A stretch of 5,950 nt of DNA from Kiritimatiellia bacterium (lineage in GTDB: Bacteria; Verrucomicrobiota; Kiritimatiellia; RFP12; UBA1067), in assembly GCA_017412325.1 (NCBI GenBank), contig JAFPYE010000093.1:1-5950 (forward strand), in the 5' to 3' direction. The notes beneath the pieces are model-generated. The model was not told the DNA's origin. It worked only from the letters and a program-made list of their open reading frames with translations, and made no database searches. Shown piece after piece: positions 1 to 5,950 of the stretch (positions are counted from its first letter, which is position 1; each line of letters begins with the position of its first letter). A program made the translations under genes and the position numbers.

Positions 1-271
1 CGCGCTCCTCGCGCTCTTCGCCGCGCTGTGCCTGTCGGGGACGTGGATCGCGTACGTCGCCGCCGACGGGCGCGGGCGGCTCCTGGCGCTGGGCGTCTCG
101 ACGCTCGTCTTCGCGCACGTCTACGTCAACATCGCGATGTCGGTGGGCCTCGTGCCGATCACGGGCCTGCCGCTGCCGTTCATTTCATCGGGCCGCACCT
201 TCCTCTTGACGGTGATGGCCGGATTGGGACTCACACAAAGCATATCACTACACAGGGAGATACAGACATGA
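1..271 (+). CDS. rodA: RodA/FtsW-family (SEDS) peptidoglycan glycosyltransferase, C-terminal 89 residues
   Basis: This is the 3' end of a gene that begins upstream; in-frame codons run from base 2 to the TGA at 269-271. SEDS proteins are multi-pass inner-membrane enzymes that polymerise glycan strands from lipid II together with a class B penicillin-binding protein, RodA for elongation and FtsW for division. The visible part has a hydrophobic segment, then the conserved C-terminal block HVYVNIAMSVGLVPITGLPL followed by PFISSGRTFLL, and a last membrane helix ending in a short polar tail. The N-I-x-M-x-x-G-L-x-P-x-T-G-x-P-L-P pattern is diagnostic of the family. RodA rather than FtsW is inferred from the VPITGLPLPF wording and from the adjacent RNase G gene, since rng lies beside shape genes in Proteobacteria; FtsW is not excluded. 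The usual SYGGSS motif reads SSGRTF here. The stop overlaps the next start (ATGA), implying translational coupling. Confidence 0.85.
   Translation, partial: ALLALFAALCLSGTWIAYVAADGRGRLLALGVSTLVFAHVYVNIAMSVGLVPITGLPLPFISSGRTFLLTVMAGLGLTQSISLHREIQT
254..259 (+). promoter_or_regulatory. Ribosome binding site for the RNase G gene
   Basis: AGGGAG lies 8 bases before the ATG at 268, inside the last codons of rodA. It fixes the RNase start at 268 rather than at the in-frame ATG at 28, which would place 80 unrelated residues read out of frame from rodA in front of the conserved RNase N-terminus. Confidence 0.75.
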
Positions 272-1857
272 ACCTATTCGGATGGCTGAAGCGCTCGAAA
301 CTGAAGCGCGAGATCATCGTCAACGTCGAGAAGCTCGAAACGCGTGTCGCCGTCATGGAGAACGGCCGCATCGAGGAATTCATGGTCGAGCACCCGGAGG
401 ACGAGCGGCTCGTCGGCAGCGTCTTCAAGGGGCGCATCCAGAACCTCGAGAACGACCTCCAGGCGGCGTTCGTGGACATCGGGCTGAGCAAGAACGCGTT
501 CCTGCACTACTGGGACATGACGGTGGACGAGAACGCGCTCCTCGACGACGACGACGACGAGCCCAAGAAGGGCAAGGGCGGCGGCGGGCGCAAGTCGAAC
601 CGCCTCTCGGACGCCGAGATCGCCAAGCGCTTCCCCCCGGGATCGGAGATCATCGTGCAGGTGACGAAGGGGCCCATCTCGACGAAGGGGCCGCGCGTGA
701 CGGCGAGCCTGTCGATCCCCGGGCGCTACCTCGTGATGATGCCGGGCACGCGCATCCGCGGCGTCTCGAAGAAGATCGGCGACGCGGCGGAGCGCAAGCG
801 CCTCAAGCGGATCCTCGACAAGCTGCCGCTGCCCGACAACGTGGGACTCGTCGTGCGCACCGTCGGCGCGGGCGCGTCGGCGCGCGCGTTCGCCCGCGAC
901 CTGCGCAACCTCCTCTCGGTCTGGAACGAGATGCAGATGAACATCCAGCGGCTGCGCACGCCGTGCTGCATCTTCCAGGAGCCCGACCTCTGCGAGCGCG
1001 TCGTGCGCGACTGGCTGACGGAGGACGTGGACGCGATCGTCATCGACGACGAGAAGGCGTTCAACGACATGCGCGAGGTCTGCGCGCGCATCTCGCGGCG
1101 GGCGCGCACGAAGATCCGCCGCTACGACGGCGACAACTGCATCTTCGACCACTACGGGCTCGACCGCCAGCTCGCCGAGGCGTTCGCGCGGCAGGTGCCG
1201 CTCAAGTCGGGCGGCTACCTCGTCATCGACGAGACCGAGGCGCTGATCGCGGTGGACGTCAACACGGGCCACTACAAGGGCAAGGGCTCGCAGGAGGAGG
1301 CGATCCTCGACGTGAACCTGGAGGCCGTCGAGGAAGTGGCGCGGCAGCTCCGGCTGCGGAACATCGGCGGGCTCGTCGTCCTCGACTTGATCGACATGAA
1401 GTCGCGCAAGCACCAGGCGCAGGTCTACAAGGCGCTCAAGGCCGCGCTCAAGCGCGACCGGGCGCGCACGAACGTGCTGCAGATCTCGGAGCTCGGGCTT
1501 CTGGAGATGTCGCGCCAGCGCCAGGACCGCTCGATTCTCTCGAAGCTGACGTCGAAGTGCCCGTACTGCGCGGGGCACGGACTTGTCAAGTCGCCGATGG
1601 CGATCTCGATCGAGGTGCAGCGGCGGCTGACGACGCTGCTCCGCAAGGCCGAGGCGGACAAGCAGCCGTTCGAGCCGAAGATCATCGTCGCGCCGCAGGT
1701 GATGCAGCGCCTGCGCACCGAGGACGCGCAGATTCTCGCCGATTTGCAGCGCAGTTTCAACACGCGCCTGACGTTCGTTTCGGAGCTTCACCGCCACCCC
1801 GAGGCGTTTTCCATACTAGACGCGGCCACCTCCCACGTGTTATACTCTCAGTCATGA
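268..1857 (+). CDS. rng: Ribonuclease G/E family endoribonuclease (RNase G type)
   Basis: A 529-residue Mg2+-dependent endoribonuclease that cleaves single-stranded, AU-rich RNA near 5' monophosphate ends; family roles are rRNA maturation and mRNA turnover in the cytoplasm. The N-terminus (REIIVNVEKLETRVAVMENG) is followed by an S1 RNA-binding domain (about residues 45-130, with GSVFKGRIQNLENDLQAAFV). The catalytic DNase I-like region has YLVIDETEALIAVDVNTG with Asp330 and VVLDLIDM with Asp373; their 43-residue spacing equals that of E. coli RNase E D303/D346. The zinc-link CPYC has Cys431 and Cys434, 58 residues after the second Asp as in RNase E. Length is close to E. coli RNase G (489) and there is no degradosome scaffold tail. 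A low-complexity insert (five Asp, then Lys/Gly-rich, residues 93-109) sits within the S1 domain. The conserved C-terminus ends near EAFSI (516); the last 13 residues look unconserved and cover a possible promoter. The start overlaps the rodA stop and the stop overlaps the lptD start. Confidence 0.95.
   Translation: MNLFGWLKRSKLKREIIVNVEKLETRVAVMENGRIEEFMVEHPEDERLVGSVFKGRIQNLENDLQAAFVDIGLSKNAFLHYWDMTVDENALLDDDDDEPKKGKGGGGRKSNRLSDAEIAKRFPPGSEIIVQVTKGPISTKGPRVTASLSIPGRYLVMMPGTRIRGVSKKIGDAAERKRLKRILDKLPLPDNVGLVVRTVGAGASARAFARDLRNLLSVWNEMQMNIQRLRTPCCIFQEPDLCERVVRDWLTEDVDAIVIDDEKAFNDMREVCARISRRARTKIRRYDGDNCIFDHYGLDRQLAEAFARQVPLKSGGYLVIDETEALIAVDVNTGHYKGKGSQEEAILDVNLEAVEEVARQLRLRNIGGLVVLDLIDMKSRKHQAQVYKALKAALKRDRARTNVLQISELGLLEMSRQRQDRSILSKLTSKCPYCAGHGLVKSPMAISIEVQRRLTTLLRKAEADKQPFEPKIIVAPQVMQRLRTEDAQILADLQRSFNTRLTFVSELHRHPEAFSILDAATSHVLYSQS
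1817..1846 (+). promoter_or_regulatory. Candidate internal promoter for lptD with extended -10
   Basis: TATACT at 1841-1846 is preceded by TG at 1838-1839, giving an extended -10 (TGnTATACT). A weak -35 match, TAGACG (four of six to TTGACA), lies at 1817-1822 with an 18-base spacer. The stretch is visibly AT-richer than its surroundings and encodes only the unconserved tail of the RNase. The same TGnTATACT string occurs before the transketolase gene. A start about 7 bases after the -10 would fall at or next to the A of the lptD ATG (1854), so the message would be leaderless. This is inference from sequence pattern only; a chance match is possible. Confidence 0.4.
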
Positions 1858-4046
1858 AGACATTCGCCCTCCTCGCCTGTCTCGCGCCGCTGGCGGCTTT
1901 CGCCGGCGAATTGAAGGTCACGGCCGACAGCATCGCCGCCGACCGCACCACCGGCAACGCCGTCGTGACGGGCAATGTTCACGCGGTCTACCAGTCGGGT
2001 GACACCCGTCTCTGCCTCCTCTCCCAGCTCGCCGAAAAGGAAGGCGACGACTATCGCTTCGGCCCCGGCACCGAAGTGACGACCTGCACCAACGCGCTTG
2101 GGGCTTTCCACTGGTCGGCGGTCGGCGCCGCCACGTTCCACGGCACGGCGGGCGAACGCGAGGTTCGCGTTCGCGACGTCTGGATCAATTTCCTGGGCGT
2201 GCCGGTCATGTGGCTGCCGTGGTGGATGTATCCGCTCGACACCGACTACGGCTGGCGCATCATGCCCGGCTACACGAGCAAGTGGGGCGGCTTCCTGCTG
2301 ACCAAGTACGTCTACCGGCTCGCGGGCGATTTCGAGGAAGGCCACTTCGGGCTGCGCGGCAACACGCGCGCGGACCTGCGCACCAAGAACGGCATCGCCC
2401 TCGGCCAGTCGCTTTCCTGGCAGCTGGGCGACTACGGGCGGGGCAAGTTCAAGGTCTACTACGCCTGGGACCAGGACGCCGACCGCTACGACCGGCGCTG
2501 GACGTCCCGCCGGCACCATTACGAGAACTGGGGCAGCGACGTCCCGGACGAGCGCTACGCGCTGACGCTCCGGCACCGCTGGGAGGTCACCGAGCGCGAC
2601 AGCCTGCGCCTGCAGGGCGCCTATTACAGCGATTCGCACATCCACAGCGACTTCCTGCGCGAGAGCCAGCTGGCCTCGCGCAACGTGTTCGGCACGTCGG
2701 CCAACGAGATCGCCTGGGAGCATGTGGAAAACCCGCTGGGCTTCGGCGTGAGCGTGTCGGGGCCGCTCAATGACTTCTACGGCGGGGTCGCGCGGCTGCC
2801 GGAGGCCTATTTCGACATCGCCCCGCAGCCGCTCTTCGGCCTGCCGGTCAACTACGAGTCGCAGTCGCGCGTCGGGTTCCTGAACCGCGACTACGCCAAG
2901 AACGGCAACCGCGGCACACGTGCGCCGTTCCGCTACAGTCCGGGCGAGTGGGCCGACTACCAGTGCTTCCGCTTCGACACCTACCATCGCCTGACGTATC
3001 CGTTCAAGGTCGCCGACGTCCTCTCCGTCGTGCCGCGCTTCGGCCTGCGCGGCACCTACTGGGGCGACTCCGGCCGCGAGAACCTGGACGGCTACGGACG
3101 CGCCGGCACTTCCGGCGACGGCGTCTGGCGCTCCATCGTGGAGGGCGGCGTCACCTTTGCCGCGCGCGGCAGCGCGGACTACGAGGATTTCAACCACCTC
3201 CTGGAGCCCTACCTCGACGTGCTGGTGCAGAAGGCCGACTATTCGGGCCTGAAATCGGGTCGGCGTCCCTACGTGTTCGACTCGCTCGACGCCTCGCGCG
3301 ACTATCTCGACCAGTTCGCGGGCCGTTCGCGCAACCTGCCGTATTCCTACTCCGGCGTGACGCCCGGCGTGCGCAATGCGTTCCGCAAGGTGGACGAGAA
3401 GGGCCGCCTGCGGACGCTCCTGGACGTCGACTTCTACACGGCGTTCCAGTTCAACGACACGTCCTATACGCGCGGCAACCGCTATCACCGGCTCGCCAAG
3501 GATCCGGCCGATCCGAACTACGGCAAGTCGGGTTCCGCCGTGCCGGGCTTCCGCGTGCGCTGGACGCCGTGCGACGGCATGGCGCTCCATTCCCGCCTGG
3601 AGTACGACGCCAAGGCCGGTACGGTCGCCTACGCTGACGTCGGCTGGCGCCAGGTCTTGACCAAGTCCCTGTCGTATGACGTCTCCTTCAACCGCCGCAA
3701 CTGCCGCCAGTGGGACTCTGCCGCCTCGCCCTACGATCCGAAGGCCATGACGCACGACGGCATCGACTGGGCGGACTTCTCGCTCGCCGAGGTCAACGTC
3801 GAGCACGAGATCTGCGATGCGATCGCCTGGGGCCCCTACCTCCGCTGGGATTGCCGCCGCGGCGAGGTGGATGGCGTCGGCAGCTGGATCGACTACCGCA
3901 CGGACTGCCTCGGCTTCCGATTCATCGTCGGCTATGAAGGCGACTACCGGCGCATCGACCGGTCGCGCGAAGAGCACGACTGGCACTGCGGTTTCTTCAT
4001 CTACCTGCGCGCGCTGGGCGCCTCGTCCGGCAATCCGCTCCACTGA
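1854..4046 (+). CDS. lptD: LptD-like LPS-assembly outer membrane protein
   Basis: A 730-residue protein with a signal peptide (MKTFALLACLAPLAAFA, likely cleaved after Ala17). LptD is the outer-membrane barrel that, plugged by lipoprotein LptE, receives LPS from the periplasmic Lpt bridge and inserts it into the outer leaflet. The mature N-terminus is an OstA/LptA-type jellyroll (VTADSIAADRTTGNAVVTGN). The LptD hallmark follows: TTC (Cys78), a Trp at 87, a charged stretch and GVPVMWLPWW at 115-124, matching the E. coli TTC...WSVVGS...VPIFYSPY block. Residues about 125-730 alternate aromatic, Tyr-rich and charged residues as in a large beta-barrel. A beta-signal-like strand (GFFIYL, 713-718) lies near the end but is followed by 12 more residues. 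The jellyroll is about half the usual length, and no adjacent Cys pair is present. There is no Shine-Dalgarno before the ATG, so initiation is by coupling to rng (ATGA) or leaderless. The gene is coupled to lpxK downstream. The barrel itself is too divergent to verify by eye. Confidence 0.82.
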   Translation: MKTFALLACLAPLAAFAGELKVTADSIAADRTTGNAVVTGNVHAVYQSGDTRLCLLSQLAEKEGDDYRFGPGTEVTTCTNALGAFHWSAVGAATFHGTAGEREVRVRDVWINFLGVPVMWLPWWMYPLDTDYGWRIMPGYTSKWGGFLLTKYVYRLAGDFEEGHFGLRGNTRADLRTKNGIALGQSLSWQLGDYGRGKFKVYYAWDQDADRYDRRWTSRRHHYENWGSDVPDERYALTLRHRWEVTERDSLRLQGAYYSDSHIHSDFLRESQLASRNVFGTSANEIAWEHVENPLGFGVSVSGPLNDFYGGVARLPEAYFDIAPQPLFGLPVNYESQSRVGFLNRDYAKNGNRGTRAPFRYSPGEWADYQCFRFDTYHRLTYPFKVADVLSVVPRFGLRGTYWGDSGRENLDGYGRAGTSGDGVWRSIVEGGVTFAARGSADYEDFNHLLEPYLDVLVQKADYSGLKSGRRPYVFDSLDASRDYLDQFAGRSRNLPYSYSGVTPGVRNAFRKVDEKGRLRTLLDVDFYTAFQFNDTSYTRGNRYHRLAKDPADPNYGKSGSAVPGFRVRWTPCDGMALHSRLEYDAKAGTVAYADVGWRQVLTKSLSYDVSFNRRNCRQWDSAASPYDPKAMTHDGIDWADFSLAEVNVEHEICDAIAWGPYLRWDCRRGEVDGVGSWIDYRTDCLGFRFIVGYEGDYRRIDRSREEHDWHCGFFIYLRALGASSGNPLH

Positions 4047-5230
4047 TGCGCAAGGCACGCCAGAGCGGGATCGAGCGGCTGGAGAACAGCCTCGTCAAGC
4101 TCATCCAGGAGAAGGGCGCGGACGAGGGCCAGCCCGCGCCGGTGCGTCTGCTCCTGGCGGTGCTCAAGGCGTTCTCGCTCCTCTTCGCGGCCATCGTCTC
4201 GTGCCGCTACTTCCTCTATCGCGTGGGGTTGCTGCGCCGCTGGCCGCTCGGCATCCAGGTCATCTCCATCGGCAACGTGACGGCGGGCGGCACGGGCAAG
4301 ACGCCCGTCACCGAGATCTTCGCGCGCACGCTTGCCGCCGAGGGGCGCAAGGTGGCGATCCTCTCGCGCGGCTACCGCCGCAAGGAGGCACCGTGGATCC
4401 AGCGCGTGTTCACGGGCGAGATCACCAAGCCGCTCGTGGTCAGCGACGGGCGCCACGTCCTTCTGGACGCCGCAATCGGCGGCGACGAGCCGTACATGCT
4501 CGCGTCCAACCTGCCGGGCGTCGCCGTGCTCGTCGACCGCGACCGCGTGAAGGCAGGGCGCTACGCCGTCAAGAAGTTCGGCTGCGACACGCTGATCCTC
4601 GACGACGGCTTCCAGTACCAGCGGCTCAAGCATTCCATCGAGGTTGTGCTGGTGGACGCGACCAATCCCTTCGGCAACGGCAACCTGCTGCCGCGCGGCA
4701 TCCTGCGCGAACCGGCGCGCCACCTCAAGCGCGCGGACATCATCTTCCTCACCAAGTGCCGGGGCGACACGTCGGCGGTCGTGGCCGACATCCGCCGCTA
4801 CAACCAGGCGGCGGAGATTGTCGAATGCACGCACGCGCCGAAGGTGCTCAAGGACGTGTGGAGCCGCGAGGAGTTCCCGCTCGACTGGCTGAAGGGCAAG
4901 ACGACGTGCACGCTGTCGGGCATCGCCTCGCCCAAGGGGTTCGAGAACTCGCTGCGGCACCTCGGCGCGAAGGTCGTCTGGTGCGAACGCTACGCCGACC
5001 ACCACCGCTACGATTCGAGCGAGATCCTCTACGCCCTCAACCGCACCGCCGACATGGGGGCGGACGCGCTCGTGACGACGGAAAAGGACGCCGTGCGCTT
5101 CCCGCGCCTCGAGACCGCGCCCGTCCGCTGCCTCTACCTGCGCATCGCCATCGAGATCCTGAAGGGCGGCGAGAACTTCCAGAGCCTCATCAACCGCATC
5201 TGCTTCCGCACGTCGTCGCCTGCGCGTTGA
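4046..5230 (+). CDS. lpxK: Tetraacyldisaccharide 4'-kinase (lipid A 4'-kinase)
   Basis: A 394-residue inner-membrane-associated kinase that uses ATP to phosphorylate the 4' position of the tetraacyl disaccharide, giving lipid IVA in the Raetz pathway. A polar N-terminal stretch (1-30) precedes a hydrophobic anchor (about 33-60). The Walker A loop is [12 protein letters not shown] (76-87, Lys85). Then come SRGYRR, GDEP (Asp147, the motif I match to the catalytic Asp of the family), [17 protein letters not shown] (186-191), [17 protein letters not shown], a GIASP block, DHH (318-320, with the His implicated in catalysis in Aquifex LpxK) and TTEKDAVR (344-351). All expected motifs are intact. 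It is longer than E. coli LpxK (328), partly from the N-terminal stretch; this form recalls homologues from the PVC bacteria. The start overlaps the lptD stop (TGATG), with no clear Shine-Dalgarno, so translation is probably coupled. It is the last gene of the operon, followed by a terminator. Confidence 0.96.
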   Translation: MRKARQSGIERLENSLVKLIQEKGADEGQPAPVRLLLAVLKAFSLLFAAIVSCRYFLYRVGLLRRWPLGIQVISIGNVTAGGTGKTPVTEIFARTLAAEGRKVAILSRGYRRKEAPWIQRVFTGEITKPLVVSDGRHVLLDAAIGGDEPYMLASNLPGVAVLVDRDRVKAGRYAVKKFGCDTLILDDGFQYQRLKHSIEVVLVDATNPFGNGNLLPRGILREPARHLKRADIIFLTKCRGDTSAVVADIRRYNQAAEIVECTHAPKVLKDVWSREEFPLDWLKGKTTCTLSGIASPKGFENSLRHLGAKVVWCERYADHHRYDSSEILYALNRTADMGADALVTTEKDAVRFPRLETAPVRCLYLRIAIEILKGGENFQSLINRICFRTSSPAR

Positions 5231-5232
5231 GC

Positions 5233-5285
5233 GCGCCGGAACCCGCGATTCCCCGAATGGGTGAGGGCGGGACGGCGCAATTTTT
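5233..5285 (+). terminator. Rho-independent terminator after lpxK
   Basis: GCGCCG (5233-5238) pairs with CGGCGC (5273-5278), and, after a small internal loop, CCCGC (5242-5246) pairs with GCGGG (5267-5271). The loop between can fold further (ATTC/GAAT at 5248-5258, around CCC). The stem is followed by AATTTTT (5279-5285). It begins 3 bases after the lpxK stop, so it should end the rodA-rng-lptD-lpxK transcript. The long 20-base loop makes it a less than ideal intrinsic terminator. Confidence 0.7.
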
Positions 5286-5293
5286 GATATACT
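5285..5293 (+). promoter_or_regulatory. Extended -10 promoter for transketolase
   Basis: TGATATACT at 5285-5293 is an extended -10 (TGn followed by TATACT, five of six to TATAAT). No good -35 hexamer is seen 16-18 bases upstream, where the sequence is the GC-rich 3' arm of the terminator; extended -10 promoters can work without one. A start near 5300 would leave a leader of about 40 bases with a Shine-Dalgarno. The first T of the element is the last T of the terminator tract. Confidence 0.6.
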
Positions 5294-5327
5294 AACGCAA
5301 ACTGACGGAACGAACCGAAAGAAGCAA

Positions 5328-5331
5328 AGGA
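5328..5331 (+). promoter_or_regulatory. Ribosome binding site for transketolase
   Basis: AGGA within a purine-rich leader (GAAAGAAGCAAAGGAA) lies 9 bases before the ATG at 5341. It supports that start, which also gives the expected transketolase N-terminus. Confidence 0.75.
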
Positions 5332-5340
5332 ACACGACGG

Positions 5341-5950
5341 ATGAAATTGACGAATGAACAGCTGAAGCTGGCGGCGGACACGGTGCGCTGCCTGTGCGCG
5401 GACATGGTGGACAAGGCGAACTCGGGCCACCCCGGCGGCCCGATGGGGCAGGCGGATCTCGCCGTCTCGCTCTGGCTGAAATTTCTGAACATCGACCCGC
5501 AGGACGCGAAGTGGCCCGCGCGCGACCGCATGGTCTTCTCGGGCGGCCACACCTCCTCGCTCGTCTATGCGCTGAGCCACCTCGCGGGCGTGGGGGGGCT
5601 GACGATCGACGAACTCAAGACCTTCCGCCAGCTCGGCTCGCGCTGCGCGGGCCACCCGGAGCGCGGCGTGATGCCGGGCGTCGAGGTGACGACGGGCCCG
5701 CTCGGCCAGGGCATCGCGATGGCGTGCGGCCTCGCGCTCGCGGCGAAGAAGGCGCAGACCGGCAACAAGACGTGGGTCTTCTGCGGCGACGGCGACCTGG
5801 AGGAGGGCATCAGCCACGAGGCGTGCAGCTGGGCGGGGACGCTGAAGCTCGACGACCTCATCCTCGTCTACGACTCGAACAACATCACCATCGAGGGCAC
5901 GGCGGACCTGGCGATGGCGGACGACACCAAGAAGCGCTTCGAGGCCTACG
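5341..5950 (+). CDS. tkt: Transketolase, N-terminal 203 residues (runs off the window)
   Basis: Transketolase moves two-carbon ketol units between sugar phosphates in the pentose phosphate pathway, using thiamine diphosphate (ThDP) and a divalent metal in the cytoplasm. The visible part is the N-terminal ThDP-binding domain: SGHPGGPMG (His30), GGHTSSLVY (His70), AGHPERG (His105), TTGPLGQGIA, then GDGDLEEGISHE with Asp150, and N180/I182, matching E. coli metal ligands D155, N185 and I187 with identical spacing. The His residues correspond to E. coli H26, H66 and H100. Between His105 and Asp150 there are 45 residues, 10 fewer than in E. coli, so the loop that holds the family's FNRPGHDIVDHYTY stretch is trimmed. 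The catalytic Glu and the C-terminal half lie beyond the window, so a full-length enzyme cannot be told from a split N-terminal subunit. It has its own promoter and ribosome site and is not part of the envelope operon. Confidence 0.95.
   Translation, partial: MKLTNEQLKLAADTVRCLCADMVDKANSGHPGGPMGQADLAVSLWLKFLNIDPQDAKWPARDRMVFSGGHTSSLVYALSHLAGVGGLTIDELKTFRQLGSRCAGHPERGVMPGVEVTTGPLGQGIAMACGLALAAKKAQTGNKTWVFCGDGDLEEGISHEACSWAGTLKLDDLILVYDSNNITIEGTADLAMADDTKKRFEAY

Noticed and set aside
206..211. TTGACG as a -35 for an rng promoter
   Set aside because: No acceptable -10 lies 16-19 bases downstream, and the bases encode conserved RodA residues.
28..267. In-frame upstream ATG that would extend the RNase by 80 residues
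   Set aside because: The extension is the out-of-frame reading of the rodA end, is Arg/Ala-rich with no family match, and a good ribosome site precedes the ATG at 268.
274..1797. Long antisense open frame (507 codons) opposite the RNase gene
   Set aside because: Same cause: a Leu/Arg/Val-rich shadow with no recognisable motif, opposite an unmistakable gene.
282..1853. Open frame extending lptD upstream by over 500 residues
   Set aside because: It is an Arg/Ala-rich shadow of the RNase gene; the signal peptide places the real start at 1854.
1863..1880. Possible lipobox (LLAC) in the LptD signal peptide
   Set aside because: The hydrophobic stretch before Cys9 is too short and the -2 Leu does not fit; cleavage after AFA (residue 17) is better, and LptD is a barrel, not a lipoprotein.
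1848..4058. Long antisense open frame (736 codons) opposite lptD
   Set aside because: Such frames are expected opposite GC-rich genes because few stops occur; the product is Val/Ala/Arg-rich low-complexity and matches no family I recognise.
4001..5335. Long antisense open frame opposite lpxK
   Set aside because: Shadow of lpxK; composition typical of a GC-rich antisense frame.
1..5950. A previously undescribed system, mobile element, CRISPR or defence island
   Set aside because: All coding space is taken by recognisable housekeeping genes in one direction with uniform base and codon use; no direct repeats, integrase, transposase or structured RNA were seen.

Overview
This is a GC-rich window, with G/C favoured at most third codon positions, from a diderm (Gram-negative-type) bacterium. 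It is almost completely filled by genes on the + strand. The lipid A kinase and the outer-membrane LPS-insertion protein show that the cell makes LPS. The wording of the LpxK protein (its N-terminal membrane anchor, and stretches such as [11 protein letters not shown] and [17 protein letters not shown]) recalls from memory the form found in the Verrucomicrobiota/Kiritimatiellota/Lentisphaerota group. I offer that as a tentative lineage guess, not as something the sequence proves.

Layout. Bases 1-271 are the 3' end of a rodA/ftsW-type SEDS gene (cell-wall glycan polymerase). Bases 268-1857 encode a complete RNase G/E-family endoribonuclease of the short RNase G type. Bases 1854-4046 encode an LptD-like outer-membrane LPS translocon protein with a signal peptide, a short N-terminal jellyroll and a beta-barrel. 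Bases 4046-5230 encode LpxK, the lipid A 4'-kinase. Each of the three junctions is a stop/start overlap (ATGA, ATGA, TGATG), so these genes look like one translationally coupled envelope operon that continues upstream of the window. After lpxK there is a 110-base gap holding a rho-independent terminator, whose T-tract runs straight into an extended -10 promoter element. That promoter serves a separate transketolase gene (5341 to the window end, truncated).

Function. rodA builds the peptidoglycan wall, LpxK completes the phosphorylated lipid A core, and LptD inserts finished LPS into the outer leaflet. RNase G sits among them as an rRNA/mRNA processing enzyme; its linkage to cell-shape genes is also known in Proteobacteria (mreBCD-rng). 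Transketolase belongs to the pentose phosphate pathway and is a separate transcription unit.

No mobile element, CRISPR array, RNA gene or defence system was seen. The window is mostly ordinary housekeeping DNA. The points most worth a second look are a possible promoter inside the end of the RNase gene that would give a leaderless lptD transcript, the reduced LptD jellyroll without the usual adjacent cysteine pair, the packed terminator/promoter, the altered RodA C-terminal motif, the low-complexity insert in the RNase S1 domain and the shortened ThDP-domain loop of the transketolase.
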